From assembly GCF_016860525.1 (NCBI RefSeq), contig NZ_BNEA01000007.1, forward strand, positions 496,001 to 560,000: a DNA stretch of 64,000 bases, in the 5' to 3' direction. The first letter of the stretch is position 1. Each line of letters opens with the position of its first letter. Below the pieces are notes generated by a model. That model was not told where the DNA came from. It did not search any database and saw nothing but the letters and a program-made list of their open reading frames with translations. The DNA is from Streptomyces rubradiris (lineage in GTDB: Bacteria > Actinomycetota > Actinomycetes > Streptomycetales > Streptomycetaceae). Positions 1-8,347 of this stretch are shown here, piece by piece. The translations under genes and the position numbers were made by a program.

Positions 1-968
1 ACCGTGCGCAGGGTGCTCTCGTGGTAGGCGGTGGCCTCGGGCACCATCAGGCCCCACTGGGTCGCCTGGATGTAGCGGGTCATGGGGATCTCGACGTCCA
101 CGAGGCGTGCGCCGAGTGACGCGAGCTGGTCGATGGCGCGCCGGACGGCGGCTTCGACCTCCGCGTCCACGTGCTCGAAGTAGTAGTTGCGGGGCACGCC
201 GACGCGCAGCCCGGTGAGGTCCGTGCCGGCGGCCGGCCGGTAGTCCGTGGCGGGGGCGGTCAGGGAGGCGGGGTCGCGGGGGTCGTGTCCGGTGAGGGCG
301 GTGAGGACCAGGGCGGCGTCCTCGACGGTGCGGGTGATGGGGCCGACGTGGTCCAGTGACCAGGACAGCGAGGTGACGCCGTGGCGGGGGACGAGGCCGT
401 AGGTCGGCTTCAGACCGACCACTCCGTTCAGCGCGGCCGGCACCCGGATCGACCCGCCGGTGTCGGTGCCGAGGCTGAACGTGGCGGTGCCCGCGGCGAC
501 GGCCACGGCGGACCCTCCGCTGGAGCCGCCGGCGACCCGCCCGGTGTCCCAGGCGTTGCCGGTCTGCGGGGTGGTCAGGCCGTAGGCGAACTCGTGGGTG
601 TGGGTCTTGCCGACCAGGAGCGCGCCGGCCGCCGACAGCCGGGCGGCGACCGTGCTGTCGGTCCGCGCGGTGTGGCCGTCCCTGACCCGGGAACTGGCCG
701 AGGTCGGCAGGCCCGCGACGTCGATCAGGTCCTTCAGGGCCATCGGAATGCCGTGCAGCGGACCGCGGTGGCGGCCGGCCGCGATCTCGCCCTCGGCTTC
801 GCGCGCGGCCCGGCGGACGTGTTCGGCGGCGACGGCGACGTACGCCTGAAGGTGCGGCTCCGCCCGCTCCACGCGCCGGAGGACGGAGTCCGCCAGCTCG
901 ACGGGGGACAGCCGCCGGGTCCGGATGGCCTCGGCCGCGACACTCAGCGGGAGTTCATACGGCTGCAT
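1..968 (-). CDS. Amidase (amidase signature family), 3' end outside window
   Basis: Amidase-signature hydrolase that cleaves C-N amide bonds, probably cytosolic. The visible N-terminal 322 residues hold the catalytic lysine region (MALKDLIDV), the Gly/Ser-rich signature (GGSSGGSAVAVAAG) and the following TFSLGTDTGGSIRVPA segment with the nucleophile serine. The ATG at 968 lies inside the upstream small gene (14-base overlap), which points to translational coupling. The small partner resembles AtzG, so an AtzE- or biuret-type amidase complex is a reasonable guess. The substrate cannot be told from sequence. The C-terminus lies beyond base 1. Confidence 0.9.
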   Translation of the reverse strand, partial: MQPYELPLSVAAEAIRTRRLSPVELADSVLRRVERAEPHLQAYVAVAAEHVRRAAREAEGEIAAGRHRGPLHGIPMALKDLIDVAGLPTSASSRVRDGHTARTDSTVAARLSAAGALLVGKTHTHEFAYGLTTPQTGNAWDTGRVAGGSSGGSAVAVAAGTATFSLGTDTGGSIRVPAALNGVVGLKPTYGLVPRHGVTSLSWSLDHVGPITRTVEDAALVLTALTGHDPRDPASLTAPATDYRPAAGTDLTGLRVGVPRNYYFEHVDAEVEAAVRRAIDQLASLGARLVDVEIPMTRYIQATQWGLMVPEATAYHESTLRT

Positions 969-1164
969 CGTGTGTCTCCTGTTCCGCGCGGTAGGCGAGG
1001 GCGGGCGGGGTGTCCCCGAAGTCCAGCTCCCGCAGGACCGCGACGACGGAGTGGATGTGGTCGGCGGTGGCCGCCACCACGGCGTGCCGGTCGGCGGGCA
1101 GCGGGAGTCCGGCGTGGGCGGCCCGGCGGGCCGCCTCCGCTGGGGTGAGTTCGGCGGAGGACAT
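955..1164 (-). CDS. Small AtzG-like (DUF4089-type) amidase partner
   Basis: A 69-residue protein starting MSSAELTPAEAARRAAHAG with a predicted all-helical body (DRHAVVAATADHIHSVVAVL). Small proteins of this kind precede amidase genes. The studied member AtzG binds the amidase AtzE and stabilises it. The stop overlaps the amidase start by 14 bases, so the two are made together. Longer in-frame extensions to 1257 exist, but the ATG at 1164 has a GGGAGAACG-type ribosome binding site just upstream and best fits the family length. The family assignment rests on context and general resemblance. Confidence 0.65.
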   Translation of the reverse strand: MSSAELTPAEAARRAAHAGLPLPADRHAVVAATADHIHSVVAVLRELDFGDTPPALAYRAEQETHDAAV

Positions 1165-1300
1165 GGGCGTTCTCCCTCGGAGCTGGGGTGGGCTTGGGCG
1201 GTCTGGGCTGATCCGGGCTCCGGAGTGGGCTCGAACGACAGGAGGCCCCCGCACCAAAAGCTAAACGTTTGCGTTAGTCGGACTCTAGGGCCTACGGTGC

Positions 1301-1325
1301 CTTAACGCAAACGGATTGCGTTAAG
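1301..1325. promoter_or_regulatory. Perfect inverted-repeat operator in divergent promoter
   Basis: CTTAACGCAA (1301-1310), five bases, then TTGCGTTAAG (1316-1325) form a perfect 10-bp inverted repeat. A further half site GTTTGCGTTAG lies at 1267-1277. This is the spacing and symmetry of a TetR- or MarR-class binding site. It sits between the amidase operon (minus) and the MBL-fold hydrolase (plus), so one regulator probably controls both. No regulator gene is next to it inside the window. Confidence 0.65.
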
Positions 1326-1416
1326 CGGTGTCACGGAATCCCGGACCCGATGCCCGACCACGCACACCCGCGCGCCGTTCCGCAAGGGAAACGACCGACA
1401 AGGAAGACGCCCGATC

Positions 1417-2349
1417 ATGAGCACTCCCCCGGCCACCGGCCCGGCCACCGTCCCCTCCTGGACCGTGGGCGACCTCGTCGTCCACCGCGTCGACGAGGTT
1501 TCCCTGCCGCCCGCGACCGGACCGTGGCTGCTGCCCGGTGCCACCGCGGACCTCGTCGCCGGGCAGGACTGGCTGCGCCCGCACTTCGCGGACGACGCGG
1601 GAGTCCTGCGCCTGGACAGCCACAGCTTCGCCTTCACGGTCGGCGGGCGGCGCGTCCTGGTGGACACCGGCATCGGCAACGGCAAGGAGCGGGCCAATCC
1701 CGCGTGGCACGGCCTGAACACCGACTACCTCGAACGCCTTACCGCCGCCGGGTTCCCCCCGGACTCGGTCGACCTGGTGATCCTCACCCATCTGCACGCC
1801 GACCACGTCGGCTGGAACACGCGCAAGGTGAACGGCGAGTGGGTCCCCACCTTCGCCAACGCACGCCACCTCGTCTCCCGCGCCGAGCGGGAGTTCTGGG
1901 CCGGGTACGACATGGACGAGCCGCGCAGGCAGATGTTCCGCGACTCCGTCATCCCGGTGGAGCAAGCGGGGCTGACCGACCTCGTCGACGTGCCCGCCGA
2001 GGGCGTCCGCGTCGTCCCGGGCCTGCGTCTGATCCCCACCCCCGGGCACACCCCCGGTCATCTCTCCGCCGAGCTGACCAGCCGCGGACAGACGGCACTG
2101 ATCACCGGCGACTGCGTCCACCACCCGGTCCAGCTCGCCCACCCCGCCATCGGCGCCTGCGTCGACATCGACCCCGAACGGTCCGAGGCGACGCGCCGCT
2201 CGCTGCTCGGCGCGCTCGCCGACACCGGGACCCTCGTCCTGGGCACCCACTTCGCACCGCCCACCGCCGGCCGTGTCGTCACCCATGAAGGCGCCTACCG
2301 GCTCGCGCCGGTCCCGGCCGGCTCGCACCGACTCCGCGTCGGCGGATGA
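1417..2349 (+). CDS. MBL-fold metallo-hydrolase
   Basis: 310-residue metallo-beta-lactamase-fold hydrolase. The zinc motif THLHADHVGW (HxHxDH) is near residue 126, followed by PTPGHTPGH and TGDCVHHP, which supply the remaining ligands. The layout resembles lactonases and related hydrolases (quorum-quenching type), but the substrate is not determined. The ATG at 1417 has AAGGAAG about nine bases upstream. No signal peptide is seen, so it is likely cytosolic. It diverges from the amidase pair across a shared operator, suggesting joint induction in degradation of an amide or lactone compound. Confidence 0.9.
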   Translation: MSTPPATGPATVPSWTVGDLVVHRVDEVSLPPATGPWLLPGATADLVAGQDWLRPHFADDAGVLRLDSHSFAFTVGGRRVLVDTGIGNGKERANPAWHGLNTDYLERLTAAGFPPDSVDLVILTHLHADHVGWNTRKVNGEWVPTFANARHLVSRAEREFWAGYDMDEPRRQMFRDSVIPVEQAGLTDLVDVPAEGVRVVPGLRLIPTPGHTPGHLSAELTSRGQTALITGDCVHHPVQLAHPAIGACVDIDPERSEATRRSLLGALADTGTLVLGTHFAPPTAGRVVTHEGAYRLAPVPAGSHRLRVGG

Positions 2350-2454
2350 CATGGCAGGAGGTTTCGCGCCGTCGCCCGGCAGAGCAACGGTTTCCGTGTC
2401 GGCGGCGGGAGGAGGAGGACCGGGCCCGGCCCCGGGTGGCGTAGAGGGAACGGG

Positions 2455-2594
2455 ACGCTGGGACTGTCCGGTTCGGCGGCGGCGTAGAGGACGGGTGGCC
2501 GGCCCGGTGCGTGGCGGACGTCGTAGGACTGGCAGGTCAGCGCAAGGCGGCCGACGTGCGGATGGAGGGGGGTGGTCGGCCGGCGACCTGACAC
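2455..2594 (-). pseudogene. Remnant of MmyB-like XRE regulator C-terminus
   Basis: In one minus frame about 35 codons read LHPHVGRLALTCQSYDVR followed by APGRPPVLYAAAEPDSPS. This matches the typical end of MmyB-type helix-turn-helix regulators (HPEVGxLxLxYxSxDV...VVYTAEPGSPS). No HTH domain or intact start is present, so this is a decayed fragment. Confidence 0.5.
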
Positions 2595-2667
2595 TCGCCC
2601 GACAGCCTACGGCTTCGCGGGTCGACCAGCGCACGGCGTCCCCCCTCCGCCCCGAGCCGACAGGCCG

Positions 2668-2850
2668 TCAAGGACCCGGCACGAGGTTGGCCGGACGCGC
2701 CCCGAGCCTCAGAAGGTGATCGAGTTCGGCGTGCTGATCACGGTCCGTGACGTTGACGTCGATGTGCAGCCGCGACTGGCCCGGCTCCGGCTCGTCCGGA
2801 TTCTCGAACCCCGGGCATCCGCTCCGCCACGAGCTGCCGCACGAGGTGTG
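2668..2850 (-). pseudogene. Remnant of VOC/glyoxalase-like protein
   Basis: A minus-strand frame reads PGFENPDEPEPGQSRLHIDV then NVTDRDQHAELDHLLRLGAR before a TGA at 2668. RLHIDVNV followed by LLxLGAR is the hallmark of the central strand and helix of a VOC (glyoxalase-like) domain. The metal-binding end and the N-terminal domain are missing, so it is a gene fragment. Confidence 0.5.
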
Positions 2851-2951
2851 CCGGCTCTCGGGCGAGTGACCGTACCCGTACTGCGAGAACCACCGGCTCG
2901 CGCGGGCCATGCCTCCGCGTTCGCACCGCCGAAGGATCCGGCCGCCAGGGC

Positions 2952-3410
2952 TCACCAGCCGAGCGGGCGGAGTTTCTGGACCGTCGAGGACACCGCGTCC
3001 TGCGGGGCGGCTGTCGCGGCGCGTGTCGTTTCCTTCGCGGTGGCGGCGGCTGTCGTCGCCTTCTCGCGGACGGCAGTGGCTGTGTCGGCGGGAAGGCCCG
3101 GCAAGGAGGGGAGGTGGCGCAGGGTCTGGTCGAGCCGGTCGGCGACCGCGGTGAGCTGGTCCAGCAGGCGTGGCAGCGCGGCCAGGCTGTCGGCGAGAGC
3201 GGTGGCACCGGTGATGGTCCCGGCCGCGGCAGGCGTAGTGGCCGGCGGGGTGGTCAGCTCGGCGAGCAGCGCCCACTGTCGCATGGTGTCGGCTGTTCCG
3301 CCATGGTGTCGTCCGGTGGGGGCGGGGCGGTCCAGCAAGTCGTCGAGCGCCTTCTTGGAGTCGTCCGCCAGGGCGCCGAGAAGTTCCTTGGCGATATGGG
3401 TGATGTCCAT
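2952..3410 (-). CDS. Small helical protein with LADDxKKAxDD N-terminal motif
   Basis: 152-residue protein of unknown function, mostly helical with long Ala/Thr-rich amphipathic stretches reminiscent of phasin-like surface proteins. The N-terminus (GALADDSKKALDDLLDRP) matches that of the protein encoded at 6724-7305 and, more weakly, the one at 5024-5311. It follows the AarF-type kinase gene on the same strand by 35 bases, so it is in that operon. The ATG at 3410 is chosen because it aligns the shared motif; an alternative ATG lies at 3422. No membrane segment or signal peptide is seen. Confidence 0.75.
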   Translation of the reverse strand: MDITHIAKELLGALADDSKKALDDLLDRPAPTGRHHGGTADTMRQWALLAELTTPPATTPAAAGTITGATALADSLAALPRLLDQLTAVADRLDQTLRHLPSLPGLPADTATAVREKATTAAATAKETTRAATAAPQDAVSSTVQKLRPLGW

Positions 3411-3445
3411 GGTTCGGTCCATTCCTCAGCTGGGCTTTCGTGCCG

Positions 3446-5014
3446 TCACCGGAGCTTGCTCGCGCGGCGGTGGACGGCCCACAGCGCGAGCGCCCCGCAG
3501 GCCAGCAGGGCGTGCTGCCGTCCGCCGGGGCGCACGGGCGGCACGGGAATCCCCCGGTGGGCCGGGCCGGGCGGCGGGAACAGGGCGCGGTCGGCGAGGC
3601 CGTGCGGGTCGGCCCGCAGTTGTTCCCCGGCCATGCTGTAGGCCAGCAGGGATTCCAGGGCCCGGCGGGCCGTGTGCTGCGGGGAGATCATTTCGCGCAG
3701 TACGTGCAGCACGATGCCGTGGACCTCGGACTCGAACAGATCGGAGAAGGTCAGGTGGGGTGCCAGCAGCCGTACGCTGCCCTCCAGATTGACCAGGGAC
3801 TTGCCGATCAGGCCCACGGTGGGGGCCGAGGCGATGCCTCGGCGGGCCGCCTTCTCCAGTACGGCGCTGAACGCGACACCGAAGTTCAGCTCGGCCATGG
3901 ACGCCGAGGCGAGTTTCGGGACCAGCGCGGCCATGTCGGCACAGAAGGCCGGCAGATCGGTCCACGGCGTGCTGCGGCCCATCTCGGCCCACACCTTGGC
4001 CAGGCCGTGGCCGTCGTTCTGACCGACCGCCATCAACAGCAGCAGCATGCGGATGCTGGTCTGCTGGTCGACGCGGCCGACCATGCCCCAGTCCAGCAGG
4101 GTGGCCGGCCCGTCGGGCGTCACGAAGACGTTCCCCGGGTGCGGATCGGCGTGGTAGAAGCGGTCGATGAAATAGCCCCGCCCCATGAACGCCGCCAGTT
4201 CGCGGGCGATGGCCTCGCGGTGCTCCGGGCTCAGTTCCTCCCGGTCGACGCGGGCCACCGAGCCACCGGGGGCCAGGGACTGCACCAGGACGCCCGGGGT
4301 GGCGGCGACGACTTCGGGGATCTCCAGGTGCGGAAACCGGCCGACCGACGCCCGGGCGCGTTCCATGTTGGCGGCCTCTTTGGTGAAGTCCAGTTCCGCC
4401 TCCATCGCGTCGAAGACGTTGGCGAGGATGGCCCGCACGTCGACCACCTCGTTGAACCGGGGGGCGCCGCGTGCCGTCAGCCAGGCGGCACGGCGCAGCA
4501 ACGCCATGTCGGCCCGGACGACCCCGCGGATGCCGGGGCGCTGGATCTTGACGACGCCCGGTGCGCCGCCGCGGAGAGTGACCCGGTGCACCTGGGCGAG
4601 GGAGGCCGCGCCGAGCGGGCTGGTGACGTCCACGTCATCGAACATCCGCTCCCAGCGGGGGCCGAGGTTGGCCTCCAGCACGGGGGCGAAGGTGGCGAAC
4701 GGCTGGGCGGGCACCCGGTCGTTGAGTTTCTGGAACTCGGCGCGCACGTGCGCCGGGACCATGTCGGGGCGGGTGGCCAGCACCTGTCCCACCTTGACGT
4801 ACAGAGGGCCCAGCCGTTCGAGTGCCGCGCGTGCCGCCCGCGCCCGGCGCAGGGCGCCCGCGGAGACGAACCCGTCCGCCACGCCGGAGGAACAGCCGTC
4901 GGCCTCCGTGCCGGCCTGCCCGGTACGGGCGGGGACGCGTCCCGCCTCCTGGGCGGCCAGCTCGCCGAGCACCCGTACCACGGTGAGCAGTCGCCCGCTT
5001 GTCCGGCCCCGCAT
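3446..5014 (-). CDS. AarF/UbiB (ABC1) atypical kinase family protein
   Basis: 522-residue member of the ABC1/ADCK/UbiB family, atypical kinases/ATPases linked to isoprenoid lipid and quinone metabolism. Visible are the KxGQ motif (LYVKVGQVLATRPD), the alanine-rich loop (PLGAASLAQVHR), the kinase lysine (VVKIQRPG), the ExD motif (AELDFTKEA), the catalytic loop HADPHPGNVFV and the metal-binding DWG. A C-terminal hydrophobic segment (HALLACGALALWAV) could anchor it to the membrane. It lies 9 bases after a small helical gene and opposite a polyprenyl diphosphate synthase, which fits a prenyl-lipid role. The actual substrate is unknown. Confidence 0.92.
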   Translation of the reverse strand: MRGRTSGRLLTVVRVLGELAAQEAGRVPARTGQAGTEADGCSSGVADGFVSAGALRRARAARAALERLGPLYVKVGQVLATRPDMVPAHVRAEFQKLNDRVPAQPFATFAPVLEANLGPRWERMFDDVDVTSPLGAASLAQVHRVTLRGGAPGVVKIQRPGIRGVVRADMALLRRAAWLTARGAPRFNEVVDVRAILANVFDAMEAELDFTKEAANMERARASVGRFPHLEIPEVVAATPGVLVQSLAPGGSVARVDREELSPEHREAIARELAAFMGRGYFIDRFYHADPHPGNVFVTPDGPATLLDWGMVGRVDQQTSIRMLLLLMAVGQNDGHGLAKVWAEMGRSTPWTDLPAFCADMAALVPKLASASMAELNFGVAFSAVLEKAARRGIASAPTVGLIGKSLVNLEGSVRLLAPHLTFSDLFESEVHGIVLHVLREMISPQHTARRALESLLAYSMAGEQLRADPHGLADRALFPPPGPAHRGIPVPPVRPGGRQHALLACGALALWAVHRRASKLR

Positions 5015-5023
5015 CGGTTCCTC

Positions 5024-5311
5024 TCACCCGCCGTGTGCCCGGCCGCCGAAGGGGCGTGCCGTGTCCGCCGGCTCCAGCAGTGACCTGACGAGATCCAGCC
5101 CGCCGAGCACGCCGTCCGTGACCATGCCCAGGCCGCCCGCCTGCCGGAGCGTCGCCGGCAGGAAGAGGGCCAGCGCGAGGGCGGGCGCGGCGAGCATCCG
5201 GGCGGCCCTGTCCTCGTCGTCGGCTTCCCGGCCGAGGATGTCGCCGAATGCCTTCTGGTAGTCGCCCGCCACGTTGTCGACGAACTCTTCGACCACGTTG
5301 CGCGGTGGCAT
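5024..5311 (-). CDS. Small protein, first gene of AarF operon
   Basis: 95-residue protein of unknown function. The N-terminal helix (FVDNVAGDYQKAFGDILG) resembles the LADDxKKAFDDILDRP motif of the two other small proteins in this group. Residues about 38-75 form a hydrophobic stretch (ALALALFLPATLRQAGGLGM) that could associate with membrane. The ATG at 5311 follows GAAAGGA. A TTG three bases upstream is also possible. It lies nine bases from the kinase gene, so they are co-transcribed. Confidence 0.75.
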   Translation of the reverse strand: MPPRNVVEEFVDNVAGDYQKAFGDILGREADDEDRAARMLAAPALALALFLPATLRQAGGLGMVTDGVLGGLDLVRSLLEPADTARPFGGRAHGG

Positions 5312-5368
5312 CAAAGGCCGTCCTTTCGGGGGCAGTTGTTCGCGGAATGTGGAACATACCGATTGACA

Positions 5369-5388
5369 CCCGGTTCAGACAAACCGGG
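5369..5388. promoter_or_regulatory. Hairpin in AT-rich divergent promoter region
   Basis: CCCGGTT (5369-5375) and AACCGGG (5382-5388) form a short hairpin followed on the plus strand by CTTTTAT. It lies in an unusually AT-rich stretch (5340-5460) between the two divergent operons. TTGACA at 5363-5368 could be a -35 element, but no well-spaced -10 follows. It may be an attenuator of the polyprenyl synthase operon or an operator; this is inference. Confidence 0.4.
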
Positions 5389-5489
5389 CTTTTATCATAA
5401 TTTCCTACCGAGCTTCATGTTTCGTGTCATCTGTGATTGTTCGCTACGTTTAGCCGGTCAGTGCAGTCGTGAATGAAGCGAGTGGTCCC

Positions 5490-6689
5490 ATGTCTGACGG
5501 AACGTCACCGCTGCCCGGCCCCGGAGTGGGTACCACCGGGGTGGTGGTGCAGCCGCGGACTCCGCCCGGCCCCGTGACGACGGGCAGCGACACCGCACGC
5601 GTGGCGGCGGCGCTGGACGAGGGGCTCGCCCATCTCTGCCCGCCCTCCCCCACGACCACCCTCAGCCTGGAACTCATGGGCACGGATGGGCGGCCCGGTC
5701 CCCAGCAGATCGGTGACGACCGCCGCGACCGACGGCTCCACGCCGCCCTCGTCGCCCCGGTGCGCCATCTGCTCGACGCGGGCGGCAAACGCTGGCGCGC
5801 CCACCTGATGGCCCGGGTCCTGGAGACGTTCGGCGTCAACCCCCGCCCGTACGCGGAAGTGATCGCCGCCTGCGAAGTGGGACACGCCGGCTCCCTCATG
5901 GTGGACGACGTCGAGGACGCCTCCCCGCTGCGGCGCGGCGGCCCGGCCGCCCACGTCCTCTTCGGGGAGAGCACCGCCATCAACGCCGGCACCGCGGCCT
6001 ACTTCAGCCTAGACCGCGCCGTCCGGCACACCTTGCCCGAGGACGCTGAGCTCCGCCTGGCGGTGTACGAGACGTACCTGGCCGGGCTGCGCGCCACGCA
6101 CGCGGGCCAGGCCCTGGACCTGCAGGGTCACACGGAGGAGATGGAGCTGGCGCTGGCCACGCGGGACGCCGGGCCGCTGCTGCGGATGCTCACCCTCACC
6201 CACCGGCTGAAGACCGGGGCCCAGGTGCGGGCGCTGTGCGAGATCGGCTCCCTGATCGGCCGGGCCGCACCGGAACAGCGCGCCGCCATCGGGGAGTTCG
6301 GCGAGGCCCTCGGGCTCGCCTACCAAATCATGGACGACGTCTGCGACTTGCGGGGCGTGATCCACCGGCAGCGGGTCACCAAGCGGGTCGCGGAGGACTT
6401 GTCCAACGCCAAGGTCGCCTTTCCGCTGGCGCACGCCGTCACACTGCTGCCGCGGGCGGAGGCGGCCGCCTTGTGGCAGTCGCTGCGCGCGGACCCGGAC
6501 GAGCGGGCCGTCCAGCGGGCCGCGCGGACGATCGAGGACACCGGGGCGGTCCGCGTCTGCGAACAGGAGGCGACCCGGCTGCTCGAACAGGCCTGGGCCG
6601 GCCTCGCACCGCACCTTCCCGACTCACCCCGTACGACGGCCCTGGCCGAGGCCGCCACGGCCGTGATCCACCGCACCTGGAACACCTGA
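5490..6689 (+). CDS. Polyprenyl (isoprenyl) diphosphate synthase
   Basis: 399-residue trans-isoprenyl diphosphate synthase, which condenses isopentenyl diphosphate with allylic diphosphates. The first aspartate-rich motif is SLMVDDVEDASPLRRG and the second is YQIMDDVCDL; GGKRWRAHL carries the substrate-binding Lys/Arg. An extra N-terminal segment of about 60 low-complexity residues precedes the fold. An alternative GTG start lies at 5469. It is divergent from the AarF-type kinase and 34 bases before the small helical gene at 6724. Chain length and final lipid cannot be told. Confidence 0.9.
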   Translation: MSDGTSPLPGPGVGTTGVVVQPRTPPGPVTTGSDTARVAAALDEGLAHLCPPSPTTTLSLELMGTDGRPGPQQIGDDRRDRRLHAALVAPVRHLLDAGGKRWRAHLMARVLETFGVNPRPYAEVIAACEVGHAGSLMVDDVEDASPLRRGGPAAHVLFGESTAINAGTAAYFSLDRAVRHTLPEDAELRLAVYETYLAGLRATHAGQALDLQGHTEEMELALATRDAGPLLRMLTLTHRLKTGAQVRALCEIGSLIGRAAPEQRAAIGEFGEALGLAYQIMDDVCDLRGVIHRQRVTKRVAEDLSNAKVAFPLAHAVTLLPRAEAAALWQSLRADPDERAVQRAARTIEDTGAVRVCEQEATRLLEQAWAGLAPHLPDSPRTTALAEAATAVIHRTWNT

Positions 6690-6723
6690 GCCGCTCCCCC
6701 TCGCACCGTACAAGGAGAACCTG

Positions 6724-7305
6724 ATGACGGACACCTTCCGCACCCTGATCGGTGACCTCGCCGACGACGCGAAGAAGGCCTTCGACGACATCCTCGACCG
6801 CCCCTCGGCCGCGTCCGCGTCCTCCGGGGCCGACCTGCTCACCCGGCAGCTGCGCCTGCAGGCGGTGGCCAATCTGCCCGCCGAGTCGCTCCAACTGCTG
6901 GGCAAGCTGGCCGCGTTGCAGAGTCTGGGCGAGGAAGAGGCGGCCCGGCTGCTCAGGGGCGAGCCGGTGTCCGACGTGACCGGCCTGGCGAGTCGGCTGG
7001 GCACGCCGGGCGGGGCGGCGGGGGCGCCGCTCGCCGGGCTGAGCGGTCTCCTGGCCGGGGCCTCCGGCGCGGCCGGTGCGGCGGGAGGTGCCGTGGATCT
7101 CGCCACGGCGCTGTCCGGCCTGCCCGGCCAGGTCGCCCAGCTCCAGGAGACCCTCGCCTCGCTCACCAAGGCCCTCGAGTCCCTGCAGAACCTGTCCGCC
7201 GCCGCCGGCCAGAGCAGCGGCCAGGCCACCGGCGGCGGCGCGCAGCCCGGTGGCGGGGCGCAGTCGGGCGGCAGCGGCGGCGGGAACGCGAAGAAGGCCC
7301 CCTGA
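6724..7305 (+). CDS. Small helical protein with LADDAKKAFDD motif
   Basis: 193-residue protein of unknown function. It opens with MTDTFRTLIGDLADDAKKAF then DDILDRP, nearly the same motif as the protein at 2952-3410. The middle is helical, residues about 95-120 are Gly/Ala-rich, another helix with heptad-like leucines follows (LQETLASLTKALESLQNL), and the tail is Gly/Ser/Gln-rich and probably disordered. AAGGAG lies seven bases before the ATG. It is in an operon with the polyprenyl synthase. A scaffold or surface-coat role is possible but unproven. Confidence 0.8.
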   Translation: MTDTFRTLIGDLADDAKKAFDDILDRPSAASASSGADLLTRQLRLQAVANLPAESLQLLGKLAALQSLGEEEAARLLRGEPVSDVTGLASRLGTPGGAAGAPLAGLSGLLAGASGAAGAAGGAVDLATALSGLPGQVAQLQETLASLTKALESLQNLSAAAGQSSGQATGGGAQPGGGAQSGGSGGGNAKKAP

Positions 7306-7331
7306 GCCGGCGCGACGGTACCCGAAGGGGC

Positions 7332-7368
7332 CCGGCTGCGGCCTTGGTGCCCCACAGGCCGCAGCCGG
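7332..7368. terminator. Hairpin terminator between convergent genes
   Basis: CCGGCTGCGGCC (7332-7343) and GGCCGCAGCCGG (7357-7368) are a perfect 12-bp inverted repeat with a 13-base loop, placed between the ends of the small helical gene and the dienelactone hydrolase. Confidence 0.75.
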
Positions 7369-7392
7369 TGCACCGGACTCGGTGCCGGAGCC

Positions 7393-8127
7393 TCAGCGGC
7401 GGACCAGTGCGCGGTCCAGCAGGGGAAGCAGGCGGTCCCAGTGGCGGCGCAGTCCGGCGGGACTGAAGGAGTCGGTGTCGGACATGGTGAAGCCGTGGAC
7501 GGTGCCGGGGTAGATCTCGGAGGTGTAGCCGACCCCCGCGGCGTCCAGGGCCTGGTTGAGCTCGCCGAGGGCCTCGGGCGTCATGTCTCCTTCGGCGTGA
7601 CCGAAGTGGACCTGTGCGGTGAGGCTGGACAGGAGGCGGGGGCCGTCGGCGCCCACGGGGCCGTGGAACGCGGCGACGGCGGCCACCTGGCCGGTGTGGG
7701 CCGCGGCGGTGCGCACCGCCAGGAGGCCGCCTATGCAGTAACCGGTCACCGCGACCGGCCCGGTGCCGGTCTCCGGCCGGGTGGTGAGGAATTCCAGGTA
7801 GGAGTCGGCATCGCGCAGGGCGCGTTCGGTGGTGTGCGCCTCGATCAGAGGCATCAGCCGGGCGAAGACCTGGGGCCGGGCCTCCTCTGTGATGTGCTCG
7901 GGAAGTTCGGTCACCGGTGCCGGGCCGTGCCGGTAGAAGATGTTGGGGACAAGCACGTAGTACCCGTGCCCGGCCAGTTCACGGGCCAGTTCCCGCAGTG
8001 CGGGCCGGATGCCGAAGCCGTCCGGGTACATCAGCACCCCCGGGTGCCGCTCCCCGTGGTCGGGGAAGGCGGCGAAGGCGTCGGCCTGACCGTCGCCGGT
8101 GGGGATCAGCAGCGTCTTGGTGGGCAT
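7393..8127 (-). CDS. Dienelactone hydrolase family protein
   Basis: 244-residue alpha/beta hydrolase of the dienelactone hydrolase family. The nucleophile is a cysteine in GYCIGG, the Asp region is GHAEGDMTP and the His is in GTVHGF, the family's Cys-Asp-His triad. The ATG at 8127 follows CAGGAGAG; a longer reading frame upstream lacks this support. No signal peptide is seen. The gene is isolated from its neighbours, and its substrate (lactone or ester) is not known. Confidence 0.9.
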   Translation of the reverse strand: MPTKTLLIPTGDGQADAFAAFPDHGERHPGVLMYPDGFGIRPALRELARELAGHGYYVLVPNIFYRHGPAPVTELPEHITEEARPQVFARLMPLIEAHTTERALRDADSYLEFLTTRPETGTGPVAVTGYCIGGLLAVRTAAAHTGQVAAVAAFHGPVGADGPRLLSSLTAQVHFGHAEGDMTPEALGELNQALDAAGVGYTSEIYPGTVHGFTMSDTDSFSPAGLRRHWDRLLPLLDRALVRR

Positions 8128-8347
8128 GAACTCTCCTGTCGTGGTCGATCTGTCGAACCTGCGATCAACACGACGGAGGCGGAGCACGCGCGGCGGCGCG
8201 AGACCTTTGACCGGACGGTGGGCCCACACCGGCCCGCACGGCGCTCAGGAGAGCACCGGGTCACCGATCCGTGCGTGGCGCGATGCCGTCCCGGTATTCA
8301 TCCCGGCATCGTAGCCCACCGAACAGACTCAAGTGGCCGCCGCCTGC

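Noticed and set aside
5490..6689. Polyprenyl synthase as encapsulin cargo
   Set aside because: The disordered N-terminus is suggestive, but no encapsulin shell gene is present in the window.
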